Shown in pieces: positions 27,908-37,057 of a DNA stretch of 64,000 nt (positions are counted from its first letter, which is position 1; the number at the start of each line of letters is the position of its first letter). The translations under genes and the position numbers were made by a program. Location of the stretch: NCBI GenBank assembly GCA_030427505.1, contig JAUICH010000006.1:62001-126000 (forward strand), in the 5' to 3' direction. The DNA comes from Verrucomicrobiia bacterium. GTDB taxonomy: Bacteria > Verrucomicrobiota > Verrucomicrobiia > Verrucomicrobiales > DEV007. The notes under the pieces were generated by a model that was given only the letters and a program-made list of their open reading frames with translations, was not told where the DNA came from and did no database searches.

Positions 27908-28334
27908 GGTCCCTAATCCAAGACTCCGCCTTGGCGGGATCGTCAAACACTTTCAACTCAGCCGAGACTTCTGCCTCGGAAATGAGCTGGAGGAACCGGC
28001 CCATGCTGTAGCTGAAGGTATTTCCCATGAGGAGGGCGATCCGGCCATCCCCCACATGAGCGTCCAAGCGGCGGTGGATGCGCGCGGCGATCCTCAGGTC
28101 CGTCATGCTGGTGAGACCGAAGTCCAAGTCGCGGTGGTCCGCGATGAGGTCCCGGCCCGGTCTCCATTGGGGATGAGCGATCAGTTCGTGAAGCATTTCA
28201 CGGATGCATTCGAGACTGAAGCTGCCGTGGGTGACGAGCCGGAAGACCCGCCCCGGCAGGAGTTCCACGGACCAAGCCATGGCGGAGATCGTGGCGTTGG
28301 AAATCGTTTCCGCTTCTATTGTTTCCGTTTCCAT
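27870..28334 (-). CDS. SpoIIAA/STAS-like protein
   Basis: The 154-residue soluble protein has the alternating strand and helix pattern of SpoIIAA-like (STAS-type) domains: SVELLPGRVFRLVTHGSFSL, RDLIADHRDLDFGLTSMTDL, IALLMGNTFSYSMGRFLQLI and ELKVFDDPAKAESWI. A phosphorylatable Ser may lie in TSMTD, but this is not certain. No anti-sigma kinase is adjacent. It overlaps radC by 38 bp. The family call is moderate; a lipid-binding or regulatory role is open. Confidence 0.65.
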   Translation of the reverse strand: METETIEAETISNATISAMAWSVELLPGRVFRLVTHGSFSLECIREMLHELIAHPQWRPGRDLIADHRDLDFGLTSMTDLRIAARIHRRLDAHVGDGRIALLMGNTFSYSMGRFLQLISEAEVSAELKVFDDPAKAESWIRDHVFVPDSRSSRN

Positions 28335-28553
28335 CTCTTGTAATTAGTCGTTACGATGGACTCGGCGGGCCGGGCTTAGACTGTGACTAGAGAAATATCT
28401 GATGGGGTCTAGGCGAATCCCGGCCGATTCCCCACGGAACTCGCGCAATGTTAGGAACAGGGCATCGGCGTGGTAATCCGCCTTTGACATCAAGGGACTG
28501 AAGGAATAACAGGTACGGGCTTGGTAGAGCGCTTTGCGTCGCGATTATCAGGG

Positions 28554-30725
28554 ATGAAGAGAATTTTAGTATTTCTGACTATTTGGGTCTTGGGGCAAGC
28601 GCTTCTGCCGAAAACGGCCGATGCTTATCCTCTGACGGAGGCACAGGAGGAGCGGTTACGCAGGTTTATTCCACGGTCGTTCGCGAAGCTGCAGAACCGG
28701 GAACCTGTGCACATCCTGGTTCTGGGAGACAGTATTTCCACGATGTATTCGCCGGACGACGCGAATGGAAACTGGCACCTGGCCTACCACCGGGAGTTTG
28801 CGTTTCAGCTTTCGCGGGAGTTTTTCTACCCGGGAGAAGTCCGGCTCATCAACCCTCCCAAAGGCTTGCCCGAGAAGAAGAACGACCTCCTGGGGGATGA
28901 GATCCTTCTGGAGAACCGGGCCATCGCGGGCCGTTGCGCCATCGACGCGCTGCAGCGGGTCTATACCGACGCCTTCGTCAACGACCCGGACCTGGTGATG
29001 ATCGAGTACGGGATCAACGACGCAATGACGGAGTTGACCCTGGATACGTATGCCGCTGCGCTGAACTCGACCATCGACGAATGCCAACGGTATGGGCTGG
29101 ACGTCATTGTGCTGGGCCCGAACATGGTGAAACAGGCGCCGGGACCTACGGAATGGGGATTGGTCCGGTCCCACGCCAGCGTGGCGCGGGAGGTAGCCCG
29201 GCAACAGGACGTGCTGTTTGTGGACTTGGGGGAGGCGCTCGCGCGGGTGGAGGGCGTGTCCGCGGGCCGGGATCCGCAGGAGGCCATTGAGGAGGTCGGG
29301 AAGAAGATGGAGTGGATCTTCGACTACGGTTCGTCCGTCACGGCTGAGGAGCGCATTCACCCGAACCGGAAGGCCCACGAGATGATGGGGCAGGTTATTT
29401 TTGAACAGTTGATGAATGGCGAGCCGCCTTATCCCTACGGCATCGTGGCGAAGGCCAGCTTCAAGGATGAATCCACCATGGAGACCACGGTGACGGTGAA
29501 GAATACCTCTGACGTGGTGCGGAAGGGGTACCTGGGGGCCCTCGCGGTCCGGCGCTGCCTGACTCCTGTCAATCCCTACCAGTCCTTTGAGCTGAAGCCC
29601 GGACAATCCACCTCGTTCGAGATTTCCTATCTGCACCGCGGACGGAGCGAGGACCGGGGGAACCTGGACTACTTTCCGCTGGAGCCGGCGGATTCGCGGA
29701 TTCGTTTTCCCTTCATCCTCGCGGACGAAAAGCAGTCCTGCGTCCTGACGGCCACGTCGCCGGTGCTGCCCGTCGGCGTCATCTGGCAGACGGGGCTGGA
29801 CATGACGGTGACGGACAAGATCCGGCTGACGTGGCGGTTTGTGAACCCAGGGAAAGAGCCGGTGGAGGGGACCTACCGGATTTCGTTGGGCGACTCGAAC
29901 GCGGGTGGCCGGTTCAGCATCGAACCGGGAGGCGACCGGAAGTTTTTCGCGGAGTTCAATTTCCGGCCTGAGCCGGGAATGGTGAGGCAAAGGATGCCGG
30001 TGGACCTGAACGTGGAGACGGCCGGCCGGAAGTTCGATTTTAACCGGGACATGGAAGTTACCAAGGACCTGGTTCTGGGTGAAGTGGTGGCGCTTTCCCA
30101 GTTTGAAGAGTATGTCAACGAAGGGGTGGGCCGCCAGGAGGTGGCGCCCGGAAAGCCGGGAGTGACATTGCGCGCCGACGTGGATGAAAAGTGGATGTAC
30201 TACATTTTCGATTTCCACAACGTGGACTTGGTGTCTTCACCGGACTCGTCATCGATCATCGCGGACATCAACATTGACGCCCGCGATTCGGCGGAGTGCC
30301 GGCAGTTCGGATTTGTAGACAAGATCCGCGTCGCGACCAACGCGGAAGACGGGCCGGGCCGGGTGGACAATCCGCAGATGGCGGTTTTTGGTAACAGCTA
30401 CAACTACCAGATTTCCGCGGATGGGATTGCCTGCGTCATGCAGACGATGACCGACGGCAACCGGCGTCTCAGCGTGCGGATTCCGCGGGCTTACTTTTAT
30501 CGTCACTCGTGGGTAACGGATCCTGCGGCTGGCTTGAACGGCATCATGGGGCTGAACGTAAATCTGTCTCTTTTGTCCGTGGACGCGGAGGGAGTTTCCA
30601 GCTATCCGCCGGACAAGCGCTTCACCCTGGCGGCGTCCGATCTGTATCTGCGGGATCCCCGGGGCTTCATCACGCTGCGCCTCAGCCGCACCCCGGTGGA
30701 GACGTGGTCGGCGCGGCTTTACTAG
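28554..30725 (+). CDS. exported SGNH/GDSL-type hydrolase with C-terminal beta domains
   Basis: ATG 28554 starts a 723-residue protein with a signal peptide (ILVFLTIWVLGQALLPKTAD). The SGNH domain spans about 45-275. VLGDSIS is block I with the nucleophile Ser; EYGINDAMTEL is block III. HPNRKAHEMM gives the catalytic His of block V. Such domains hydrolyse ester groups on polysaccharides or lipids. The remaining 440 residues form beta-rich modules resembling carbohydrate-binding regions, the last near LVLGEVVALSQFEEYV. A polysaccharide esterase is a likely guess, not proven. It is convergent with the DUF1592 gene. Confidence 0.85.
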   Translation: MKRILVFLTIWVLGQALLPKTADAYPLTEAQEERLRRFIPRSFAKLQNREPVHILVLGDSISTMYSPDDANGNWHLAYHREFAFQLSREFFYPGEVRLINPPKGLPEKKNDLLGDEILLENRAIAGRCAIDALQRVYTDAFVNDPDLVMIEYGINDAMTELTLDTYAAALNSTIDECQRYGLDVIVLGPNMVKQAPGPTEWGLVRSHASVAREVARQQDVLFVDLGEALARVEGVSAGRDPQEAIEEVGKKMEWIFDYGSSVTAEERIHPNRKAHEMMGQVIFEQLMNGEPPYPYGIVAKASFKDESTMETTVTVKNTSDVVRKGYLGALAVRRCLTPVNPYQSFELKPGQSTSFEISYLHRGRSEDRGNLDYFPLEPADSRIRFPFILADEKQSCVLTATSPVLPVGVIWQTGLDMTVTDKIRLTWRFVNPGKEPVEGTYRISLGDSNAGGRFSIEPGGDRKFFAEFNFRPEPGMVRQRMPVDLNVETAGRKFDFNRDMEVTKDLVLGEVVALSQFEEYVNEGVGRQEVAPGKPGVTLRADVDEKWMYYIFDFHNVDLVSSPDSSSIIADINIDARDSAECRQFGFVDKIRVATNAEDGPGRVDNPQMAVFGNSYNYQISADGIACVMQTMTDGNRRLSVRIPRAYFYRHSWVTDPAAGLNGIMGLNVNLSLLSVDAEGVSSYPPDKRFTLAASDLYLRDPRGFITLRLSRTPVETWSARLY

Positions 30726-30894
30726 GAGGTTAGGCGTGCGGAAGGCAGCTGCGCTTCAGTCTTAATTCTGGACGCGATCGCGATAAGGGACAGGGAAGAC
30801 TTTTGCCTTCTGAAGCAGCGACAGAGCCTTTGAAACTGAATGATAACGCCGCTTTCGCCATCCAGGACGGATTCCGTCACCGCTCTGTGACAGT

Positions 30895-33468
30895 CTACCG
30901 CGAACGAAACACCTCGCTCTGCACCACCTGGTGGATGAGGGTGCGCATGCCGTAGTCTTTGGCGGCGACGATGTTGACAATCTGGTCCACGTCCGGGCGG
31001 TCGAGGGCTTCGACGCGGCGGCCGGTGGCGTAGGTGAGGAGGCGTTCCGTGAGGCCCCGGGTGAAGAGCTCTTTTCTGTCCAGGAGTAGTTTCTTGAACT
31101 CGGTGATGTCCTGGAAGGTCTCGCCGTTGGGGAGTTCGCCGGAGGCGTCGATTTTCGGGCCTTGTTTCCGGCCTTTCGGGTAGTGGGTGCGCCAGCCACC
31201 GATGGGATCGAAGTTCTCCAAGGCGAAGCCAGGCGGATCGATCTTCTGGTGGCATTCGAAGCAGGTGGCGGACTCGCGGTGTTTGGTCAGGCGGTCGCGG
31301 ATGGTGGTGGCGCCCCGGACGTCGGGGTCGATGGGTGGCACGTCGTCCGGCGGCGGCTGGGGCGGGGTGCCCAACACATTCTCTAAGAGCCAGACCCCGC
31401 GAATGACGGGGGAGGTTTCGATGCCATTGGCGGACACGGTCAGGACGCTGCCCATGCCCAGCAGGCCGCCGCGGCGCGGATCTTCCAGGGTGACTTTGCG
31501 GAACTGGTGCGCTTCCTCTGGCTTGAAGTTCACGGGCAGGCCGTAGTGTTCCGCCAGCGGGCGGTTTACGAAGGTGTAGTCGGAGTCCAGGAAGTCCGTG
31601 ACCGGTCCGTCGGTCCTGATGAGGTTTTCGGTGAAGCGCTGGGTTTCCTGCTTCATGGCGTTTTGCAGGTCCTTCGCGTAATAGACGCCAAAGGTGTCGC
31701 GGTCCGGCGGCATGTCGCCCAGCGAGCGGAGGTTCAGCCAACTGTCCAGGAAGCCTTTCCGGAACGCCTCGGAACGCGGGCTGTCGAGCAGGCGATTCAC
31801 CTGAGCGGTGAGGACTTTCGGCTTCAGGATCTCGCCGGAGTCCGCCAGGGCGCGCAGTTCATCGTCCGGCATGGTGGACCAGAGGAAGTAGGAGAGGCGG
31901 GACGCCAGGTCGTGCGGGCCGAGAGCCAACTGAGTGCCGTCGCCGGTTTCCGGTTCCGCCAGGTAGAGGAAGGCGGGGGAGCAGAGGGCGGCCTTCAGCG
32001 CGTCTTTGGTAGCCTGACGCGGCGAGTGTCCGGCGGCCTGCCGGGCTTTCACCACGTTCATGAGGCGGTCCACCTCTTGCTTGGTGGCGGGACGGCGGTA
32101 GGCGCGGTCCGCGAAGTTCTTCAGAATCTCGCGAATGCTGTCTGGCTTGAAGCCCTCCTCACCAAACACGAGGCGCTGGCTGGCGGGCGGCCATTGTTCG
32201 TAGATGGGGCCGCGCACATCCACCTGGTGAATGCGGATGTGGGGCATCTGGCCGTGCTGCAGCACGATGCGCCGAGCCTCGACGATGCCGCCAGTGTAGG
32301 GATCGTCCTCCGGCCACTGGTCCTTGTATTGGGTGGCGATTTTCTGGAAGGCTCGCCGGCAGTTCGCCATGCCGTTCGGAAAGATGAAGCGCGGGGTCTG
32401 GCCTTGGTTCAGCCAAACTTTCATGGTGTACCACTCCGGCTCTTTGCCGTCACGGACCGTCACCTCGGCCAGTTGGGGTTCGATGGGCTGGGGGTGGTGC
32501 AGCAGGCCGGCGGTTTTGTCGCCGGGGACGATGCCCAGGCGGAAAGGCTCGTCCGGATTCATCTGGAAGATGTCCTGTTCGTAGGGATTCCGCCGGTTCA
32601 TGGCGTGGGCCAGCACCTTTACCTCGTAGAGACCGTCGGCGGGCACGCCTTTTCCGAACTGGGAGATCGCCGCGTAGCCGCCTTCGTGGTTCACCGTGTT
32701 GGGAACTTCGTAGACGCAGAGGTAGCGGAAGTTATAGACCTTACCGTGGGAATAGCTCAGTTCCTGTCCCTGGTCGAACTTGCCTTCGAAGTGCCAGGTT
32801 TTCTCCTTGGGTTTTTCCGTCATGCCCAAGGCCTTTTCCACCACGGCGTCGGCGGCTTCGAGATACTGGTCCAGGAGATAGCCGGAGGTGACAAGGGCGT
32901 CGCCCACGTTGTCCATGTGTTCCACGGTCTGGTCCTGGGGAAAGTTGGCCGTGGGATCGAAGGCGGTGAGGTCGATGGCCAGCAGGTCGCTGAGCGTGTT
33001 CACGTACTCCCGCTGGTTCAGACGCCGCAGCACGGTTTGCCGTCCGGTGCTGACGAGGGCCTGGCGCGCTTCGCCCACGGAATTGCTCAGGGCCGCGATG
33101 GCGGCGGTCATCTCTTCCGCGGAGGGGTGTTTCTCCGCCTTGCGCGGCGGCATGTCGCCCAGGTTCATCTGGTCGATCATTTCCTGGACGTCGATGATGC
33201 CCATCTCGTCCTTCGGGGGGAAAGCCAGGGTGTCGAAGCGGCGGTCGCCCTTCTGCTTGTCCGGACCGTGGCAGTCCACGCAGTAGGTGGCCACGAAAGA
33301 TCTGGCATTCGTCTTAGGTTCCGCGTCAGTCTGGGAGGGGCCCAGCGCAAAGGCCAGGAAAACAGCGCCCAGAGAGGAGATGCAAGGGGCGAACGGAAAC
33401 CCCGCGCGAGAGAACTTTCCCAATGGATTCACGGCTGGCAGGCAAAAAGAGAGGTAAGTGCTTAGCAC
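30895..33468 (-). CDS. DUF1592-type planctomycete cytochrome C domain protein
   Basis: The 857-residue exported protein has the domain order of this PVC family. First is a cytochrome-c-like module with YCVDCHGPDKQKGDRRFD, then the DUF1587/1595/1592 regions (RRLNQREYVNTLSDLLAIDL, LASRLSYFLWSTMPDDELRA, YTFVNRPLAEHYGLPV). The DUF1588 region has a second heme motif CFECH (RESATCFECHQKIDPPGFAL), and the DUF1585 end is LTYATGRRVEALDRPDVDQI. Two CxxCH motifs imply heme binding in the periplasm. The N-terminal 50 residues include a probable signal near GAVFLAFALGPSQTDAE, so the exact start is unsure. It is 18 bp downstream of the DUF1552 gene. Confidence 0.93.
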   Translation of the reverse strand: MLSTYLSFCLPAVNPLGKFSRAGFPFAPCISSLGAVFLAFALGPSQTDAEPKTNARSFVATYCVDCHGPDKQKGDRRFDTLAFPPKDEMGIIDVQEMIDQMNLGDMPPRKAEKHPSAEEMTAAIAALSNSVGEARQALVSTGRQTVLRRLNQREYVNTLSDLLAIDLTAFDPTANFPQDQTVEHMDNVGDALVTSGYLLDQYLEAADAVVEKALGMTEKPKEKTWHFEGKFDQGQELSYSHGKVYNFRYLCVYEVPNTVNHEGGYAAISQFGKGVPADGLYEVKVLAHAMNRRNPYEQDIFQMNPDEPFRLGIVPGDKTAGLLHHPQPIEPQLAEVTVRDGKEPEWYTMKVWLNQGQTPRFIFPNGMANCRRAFQKIATQYKDQWPEDDPYTGGIVEARRIVLQHGQMPHIRIHQVDVRGPIYEQWPPASQRLVFGEEGFKPDSIREILKNFADRAYRRPATKQEVDRLMNVVKARQAAGHSPRQATKDALKAALCSPAFLYLAEPETGDGTQLALGPHDLASRLSYFLWSTMPDDELRALADSGEILKPKVLTAQVNRLLDSPRSEAFRKGFLDSWLNLRSLGDMPPDRDTFGVYYAKDLQNAMKQETQRFTENLIRTDGPVTDFLDSDYTFVNRPLAEHYGLPVNFKPEEAHQFRKVTLEDPRRGGLLGMGSVLTVSANGIETSPVIRGVWLLENVLGTPPQPPPDDVPPIDPDVRGATTIRDRLTKHRESATCFECHQKIDPPGFALENFDPIGGWRTHYPKGRKQGPKIDASGELPNGETFQDITEFKKLLLDRKELFTRGLTERLLTYATGRRVEALDRPDVDQIVNIVAAKDYGMRTLIHQVVQSEVFRSR

Positions 33469-33486
33469 CTTGGAAACCGCTTGGCC

Positions 33487-34779
33487 TTATACGAAGGTGC
33501 CCGTGCTGGTGCCGAAGCGTTCCGTTTCCACGCCGAATTGCTGGAGCAGGGAGAGGTAAAGATTGCACAGTGGCACCTTCCCGGGGCCGTCTTTGGGCAG
33601 GGCGCGGTATTCGCCATGCTTGAAGCCGCCGCCAGCCAGGACGACGGGCAGGTTCACGTTGGTGTGCGCGTTGGCGTTGGCCATGCCACTGCCAAATAGA
33701 ACCATGGTGTTGTCCAGCAAGGTGCCCTCGCCGTCGGACACGGACTTCAGGCGGCTCAGGAAGCGGGCGAAGTGTTTCATCTGGTAGTCTTCCAGGGTCA
33801 GCAGTCCGTCGATGCTTTCCCGCACCTGGCCGTGGTGGGAGAGGGAGTGGTAGCCTTGGTTGATGCCGAAGTAGCGGGACTCGAAGTCGCCGCCGATCTC
33901 CAGGGTGGCAATGCGGGTGGAGTCTGTCTGCAGGGCCAGCACCATCAGGTCGTAGAGCAGGGGCAGGTCGTCCACCATGTTGGTGTTCTTCGGCTCGGGA
34001 ATGGGCGCGTCCGGCTTGGGCACGTCGGCCCACTGGCGCTTCAGTTCGAGCTGTTTTTCCACGTCCCGGACGGAGGTGAAATACTCGTCCAGCTTTTCGC
34101 GGTCCCCTTTGTTCAGGCGGCGGCCGAGAGACTTGGCGTCGCCATTCACGGCGTCCAGGATGGAACCCTTCAGGTCAAAACGGTCGCGCGTCTTGGCCAG
34201 GCCGTCGGAGGATTCATCAACGAAGAGCTTCTGGAAAAGTTCGCGGGCGCCGGGGATGGGTGGCACGCGGGTGCCGGAGCGGGTCCAGCACATCTGGCAA
34301 CCGCCGTGGATGCCGTCTTCCGAACCGATGGTCAGGGAGGGGAAACGCGTCTCGCCACCCACGGTTTCCGCGGCGCGCTGGTCCAGGCTGATGTTTCCCT
34401 CCGGCATGCCCTTGGCATTCATCTGGAGCACGCCACTGAGGAAGGAGTGTACCGCGAAGTGGCCGCCTTTCACGCCGTGGTCCAGACCGGAGTAGAGAGT
34501 GAAGTCTTTCCGGTGTTCCGCCAGGGGCTTCAGCAGGCGAGTCATTTCGTAGTCTTTCCCCGGCGTCTTGGGAAAGAGTTCCGGCTGGTAAAAGCCGAGC
34601 AGGTTGCCGATGGCCACCATTCGCCGCGTTCCGCTGACGGTGGTTTCCGTGACGCTCAGGGCGGAGCCCGCTCCAGCGGCGTAGCGGCCCAGGGATTCCA
34701 GGGCGGGCAGCGCCAGGGTGACGCCAACGGACCTCAGGAAAAAATGGCGGCGGGAAAGTGTTTTCGGTGCGGCGGACAT
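33487..34779 (-). CDS. DUF1552 family protein with Tat-like signal
   Basis: The 430-residue product begins with a twin-arginine style leader (SRRHFFLRSVGVTLALPALE). The body is a DUF1552 domain (LYSGLDHGVKGGHFAVHSFL, CWTRSGTRVPPIPGARELFQ, LPVVLAGGGFKHGEYRALPK), distantly related to sulfatase and phosphatase folds. DUF1552 and DUF1592 genes are found together throughout Planctomycetota and Verrucomicrobiota, and here the DUF1592 gene follows after 18 bp, so they form an operon. Their joint role is thought to be degradation of complex polymers but is not established. Confidence 0.93.
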   Translation of the reverse strand: MSAAPKTLSRRHFFLRSVGVTLALPALESLGRYAAGAGSALSVTETTVSGTRRMVAIGNLLGFYQPELFPKTPGKDYEMTRLLKPLAEHRKDFTLYSGLDHGVKGGHFAVHSFLSGVLQMNAKGMPEGNISLDQRAAETVGGETRFPSLTIGSEDGIHGGCQMCWTRSGTRVPPIPGARELFQKLFVDESSDGLAKTRDRFDLKGSILDAVNGDAKSLGRRLNKGDREKLDEYFTSVRDVEKQLELKRQWADVPKPDAPIPEPKNTNMVDDLPLLYDLMVLALQTDSTRIATLEIGGDFESRYFGINQGYHSLSHHGQVRESIDGLLTLEDYQMKHFARFLSRLKSVSDGEGTLLDNTMVLFGSGMANANAHTNVNLPVVLAGGGFKHGEYRALPKDGPGKVPLCNLYLSLLQQFGVETERFGTSTGTFV

Positions 34780-34954
34780 GGCGGAGAGAGTGCGGAAGAA
34801 TTCTCTATGGAAACAGCCCCGGAAATTTCTGGGATTTCCTTCCCCGGAACGTCCGGGAGAAACCGGTGACCGTCAAACTACCGGCCATACGGATCTACGT
34901 GAGGGACCGCAAGAACCCGGCCAAAAGCCGGAGAAGGTGGAGGGCGGAAGTTTT

Positions 34955-36076
34955 CTACTCGCCGCGAAGGTTTTCCCAAATCCGGTCGTAAGTTTCCTGG
35001 GCTGAACCGGGGAGCGATTGCAGCATCTCAAACGTTCCTTCCGGTCTTGCATGAAGCTGTTCCTGAATGGGGCCGGGCGGCATTGCTTCCATATCCTGGG
35101 CACTGACGACGCAGGTCTCGAATCCGGTAAATTCCGCGTTTCGCCTGGCGATGCCGGGCCGGAGGATGAAATTGATGAATCTTTCCGCCTCTTCCCGGTA
35201 AGGGGACCGCTTGAGGATGGCGAGATTGTCCACCGCCACGATCACATTGTCCGTGGGCACCACGTAGCGGATGGCTGGATTGGCTTTGATGGCGGAAAGA
35301 AAGTCCCCGCTGAACCCGTGCGCCAGCCAGACGGAACCGTCTTGGATCCGCAGGTCGAAGTCGTCGCTGTCGAAAGCTCTCACGCAGGGTTTGAAGGCTT
35401 GAAGCCGGCTTTCCGCCTCGGCGAGTTCCTGGGGGTTCTTGGTGTTCGCGGAGTAGCCCAGGCTCAAGAGCGCGGCGCCGATCGTTTCCCGGGAGTCGTC
35501 CAGCAGACTGATCTTGCCCTGGAGCGGTTCGTAGAAGGCGGGATCGAAAAATCCCGCCCAGGTGGCTGGAGGATTGGGAATGTGATCGCCATTGTAAGCG
35601 AAGCCCGTGGTTCCCCACTGATAGGGAACACAGAAGCGGAGGTTGGGATCGTAATAGACGTCGAAGAACCGCTGATCGATATTGACCAGGTTGGAAAGAT
35701 TTCCGGGATCCAGTTCGGCAAGCAGGTCCTTGGAGATCAAGATTTCAACAGCGTAGTCGGAAGGGCAAATCAAGTCGGCTTCCAGCTTTCCGCCCTCGAG
35801 GGCCTCAATCATCTCCTCATTGGTGTAGTAGTTGCCCACGGTAATCTTGATGCCGGTTTCGGCCTCGAACTCTTTGAGGAGCTCCGGGTCGACATACTCT
35901 TCCCAAATGTAGAGGTTCAGAACGACCGGTTCGGGAGGAGACGGATTGTCCGGTTTAGTGGGGTCCTCTTTCGAGCAGCCCAGACAGACAAGAAAGGGAA
36001 ACACCGCAAGTGAAAGGAGCCGCCCGCCCAGGAAAAAGCTAGCCAGTGACTGGCGGGGGCGAGCAGCTAGCTTCAT
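34955..36076 (-). CDS. PotD/PotF-like polyamine-binding lipoprotein
   Basis: ATG 36076 gives 373 residues with a lipoprotein signal (FPFLVCLGCSKEDPTKPDN). The periplasmic binding protein has the spermidine/putrescine pattern: NLYIWEEYVDPELLKEFEAE, GIKITVGNYYTNEEMIEALE, LICPSDYAVEILISKDLLAE, RFCVPYQWGTTGFAYNGD and AILKRSPYREEAERFINFIL. Length is normal for PotD. No permease or ATPase gene is near, so either the rest of the transporter is elsewhere or the protein has a sensing role. The 175-bp spacer to the DUF1552 gene has no clear terminator. Confidence 0.9.
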   Translation of the reverse strand: MKLAARPRQSLASFFLGGRLLSLAVFPFLVCLGCSKEDPTKPDNPSPPEPVVLNLYIWEEYVDPELLKEFEAETGIKITVGNYYTNEEMIEALEGGKLEADLICPSDYAVEILISKDLLAELDPGNLSNLVNIDQRFFDVYYDPNLRFCVPYQWGTTGFAYNGDHIPNPPATWAGFFDPAFYEPLQGKISLLDDSRETIGAALLSLGYSANTKNPQELAEAESRLQAFKPCVRAFDSDDFDLRIQDGSVWLAHGFSGDFLSAIKANPAIRYVVPTDNVIVAVDNLAILKRSPYREEAERFINFILRPGIARRNAEFTGFETCVVSAQDMEAMPPGPIQEQLHARPEGTFEMLQSLPGSAQETYDRIWENLRGE

Positions 36077-36159
36077 GATGGAAGCATAGATTAGGTGGCT
36101 ACTTTGCGCCACCGGCCTTTCGCTGATTTGGCCAGAATAGGGAAACCCCGTACGGGTGG

Positions 36160-36966
36160 TCAGGACGGCAGGAAGCGGCGGACGCTTTCGATGCCCCGCC
36201 GGGCCACGTTCTGGGGGCCGGTCGCCCAGAGTTCGGCGTTGAAGAGTTCCAGGCTTACCCAGCCCTCATAGCCTTTTTCCCGGAGGACTTGGAGTTCGGC
36301 GGCGATGCCGATCTGGCCCTCGCCGGGCAGGACGCGGTCGGTGTCCACCTGCTGGCTCTGGGGGACGTCCGGGCGGGCGTCGTCGATGTGGTAGTGGGCC
36401 ATCCATTCCAGAGGACAGGCCCGCAGATCGTCCAGGGAACTGCCGCCGTTCCAGTTGTGAAAGGCGTCCAGGCAAAGCCCGGCGTCCGGGTGATTGGTCT
36501 TGCGAAGCATCTCCATGGCCTGGGGCAGCGTGGTGATGGACTTGTAGAAGCCGATGAACTCGAAGATGGGGCGGCAACCGGTTTCGCGACCAATTTCCAG
36601 GAGGTCGCGGTAGCGGGTGTGGAGGCCGGCGGTATCCTCGCGGTACATGGGCGTGCTGCAAACCAAGAGCGGGGAGCCCAGGCGTCTTGCCAGCTGCATG
36701 CGGCGGCGGGCTTCACCAAGGACGAGCTGGTAGTCCCAGCCTTCCAGGTCGCCCCAGTTCCGCAGCCCGAGGCAGCAAGGAACCTCCAGGCCGGTCTCGG
36801 CCAGGGCGGCTTCCACCTCCGAAATCTCGCCGCCCAGGCCGACATGTTCGTAGAGTTCCTGGATGACCAGCTCGATGCCGTCGAACCCAGCCTCGGCAGT
36901 CGCGCGGATCTTGTCCAGCACGGACACCTTGGGTCCGAAGGTGAAGGCGTTCATCGCTAACTTCAT
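36160..36966 (-). CDS. sugar phosphate isomerase/epimerase-like TIM barrel protein
   Basis: The 268-residue product belongs to the xylose isomerase-like TIM barrel superfamily (AP endonuclease 2 type). The probable metal ligands lie in GFDGIELVIQE, RPIFEFIGFYKS, GLCLDAFHNWNGGSS, AHYHIDDARPDVPQS and GWVSLELFN, giving Glu, Asp, His and Glu in the expected order. The likely reaction is isomerisation or epimerisation of a sugar or inositol derivative. It lies between PotD and the VWA operon on the same strand; 91 bp separate it from the VWA gene, so cotranscription is possible but not supported by function. Confidence 0.88.
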   Translation of the reverse strand: MKLAMNAFTFGPKVSVLDKIRATAEAGFDGIELVIQELYEHVGLGGEISEVEAALAETGLEVPCCLGLRNWGDLEGWDYQLVLGEARRRMQLARRLGSPLLVCSTPMYREDTAGLHTRYRDLLEIGRETGCRPIFEFIGFYKSITTLPQAMEMLRKTNHPDAGLCLDAFHNWNGGSSLDDLRACPLEWMAHYHIDDARPDVPQSQQVDTDRVLPGEGQIGIAAELQVLREKGYEGWVSLELFNAELWATGPQNVARRGIESVRRFLPS

Positions 36967-37057
36967 AATTTTCAGGAGGCTTAATTAAGATTTTACGGAA
37001 AAAAGGATCGCTGATTTCCGGCGCGGCCGGGTGGCGATCTTCCGGGTTTCGGGCCCG

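Noticed and set aside
28335-28553. Possible tRNA or small RNA before the SGNH hydrolase gene
   Set aside because: I looked for a cloverleaf and found no acceptor stem or T-loop pattern.
31507-33465. 652-codon plus-strand frame over the DUF1592 gene
   Set aside because: It is the antisense shadow of a clear DUF1592 protein and has no recognisable domain.
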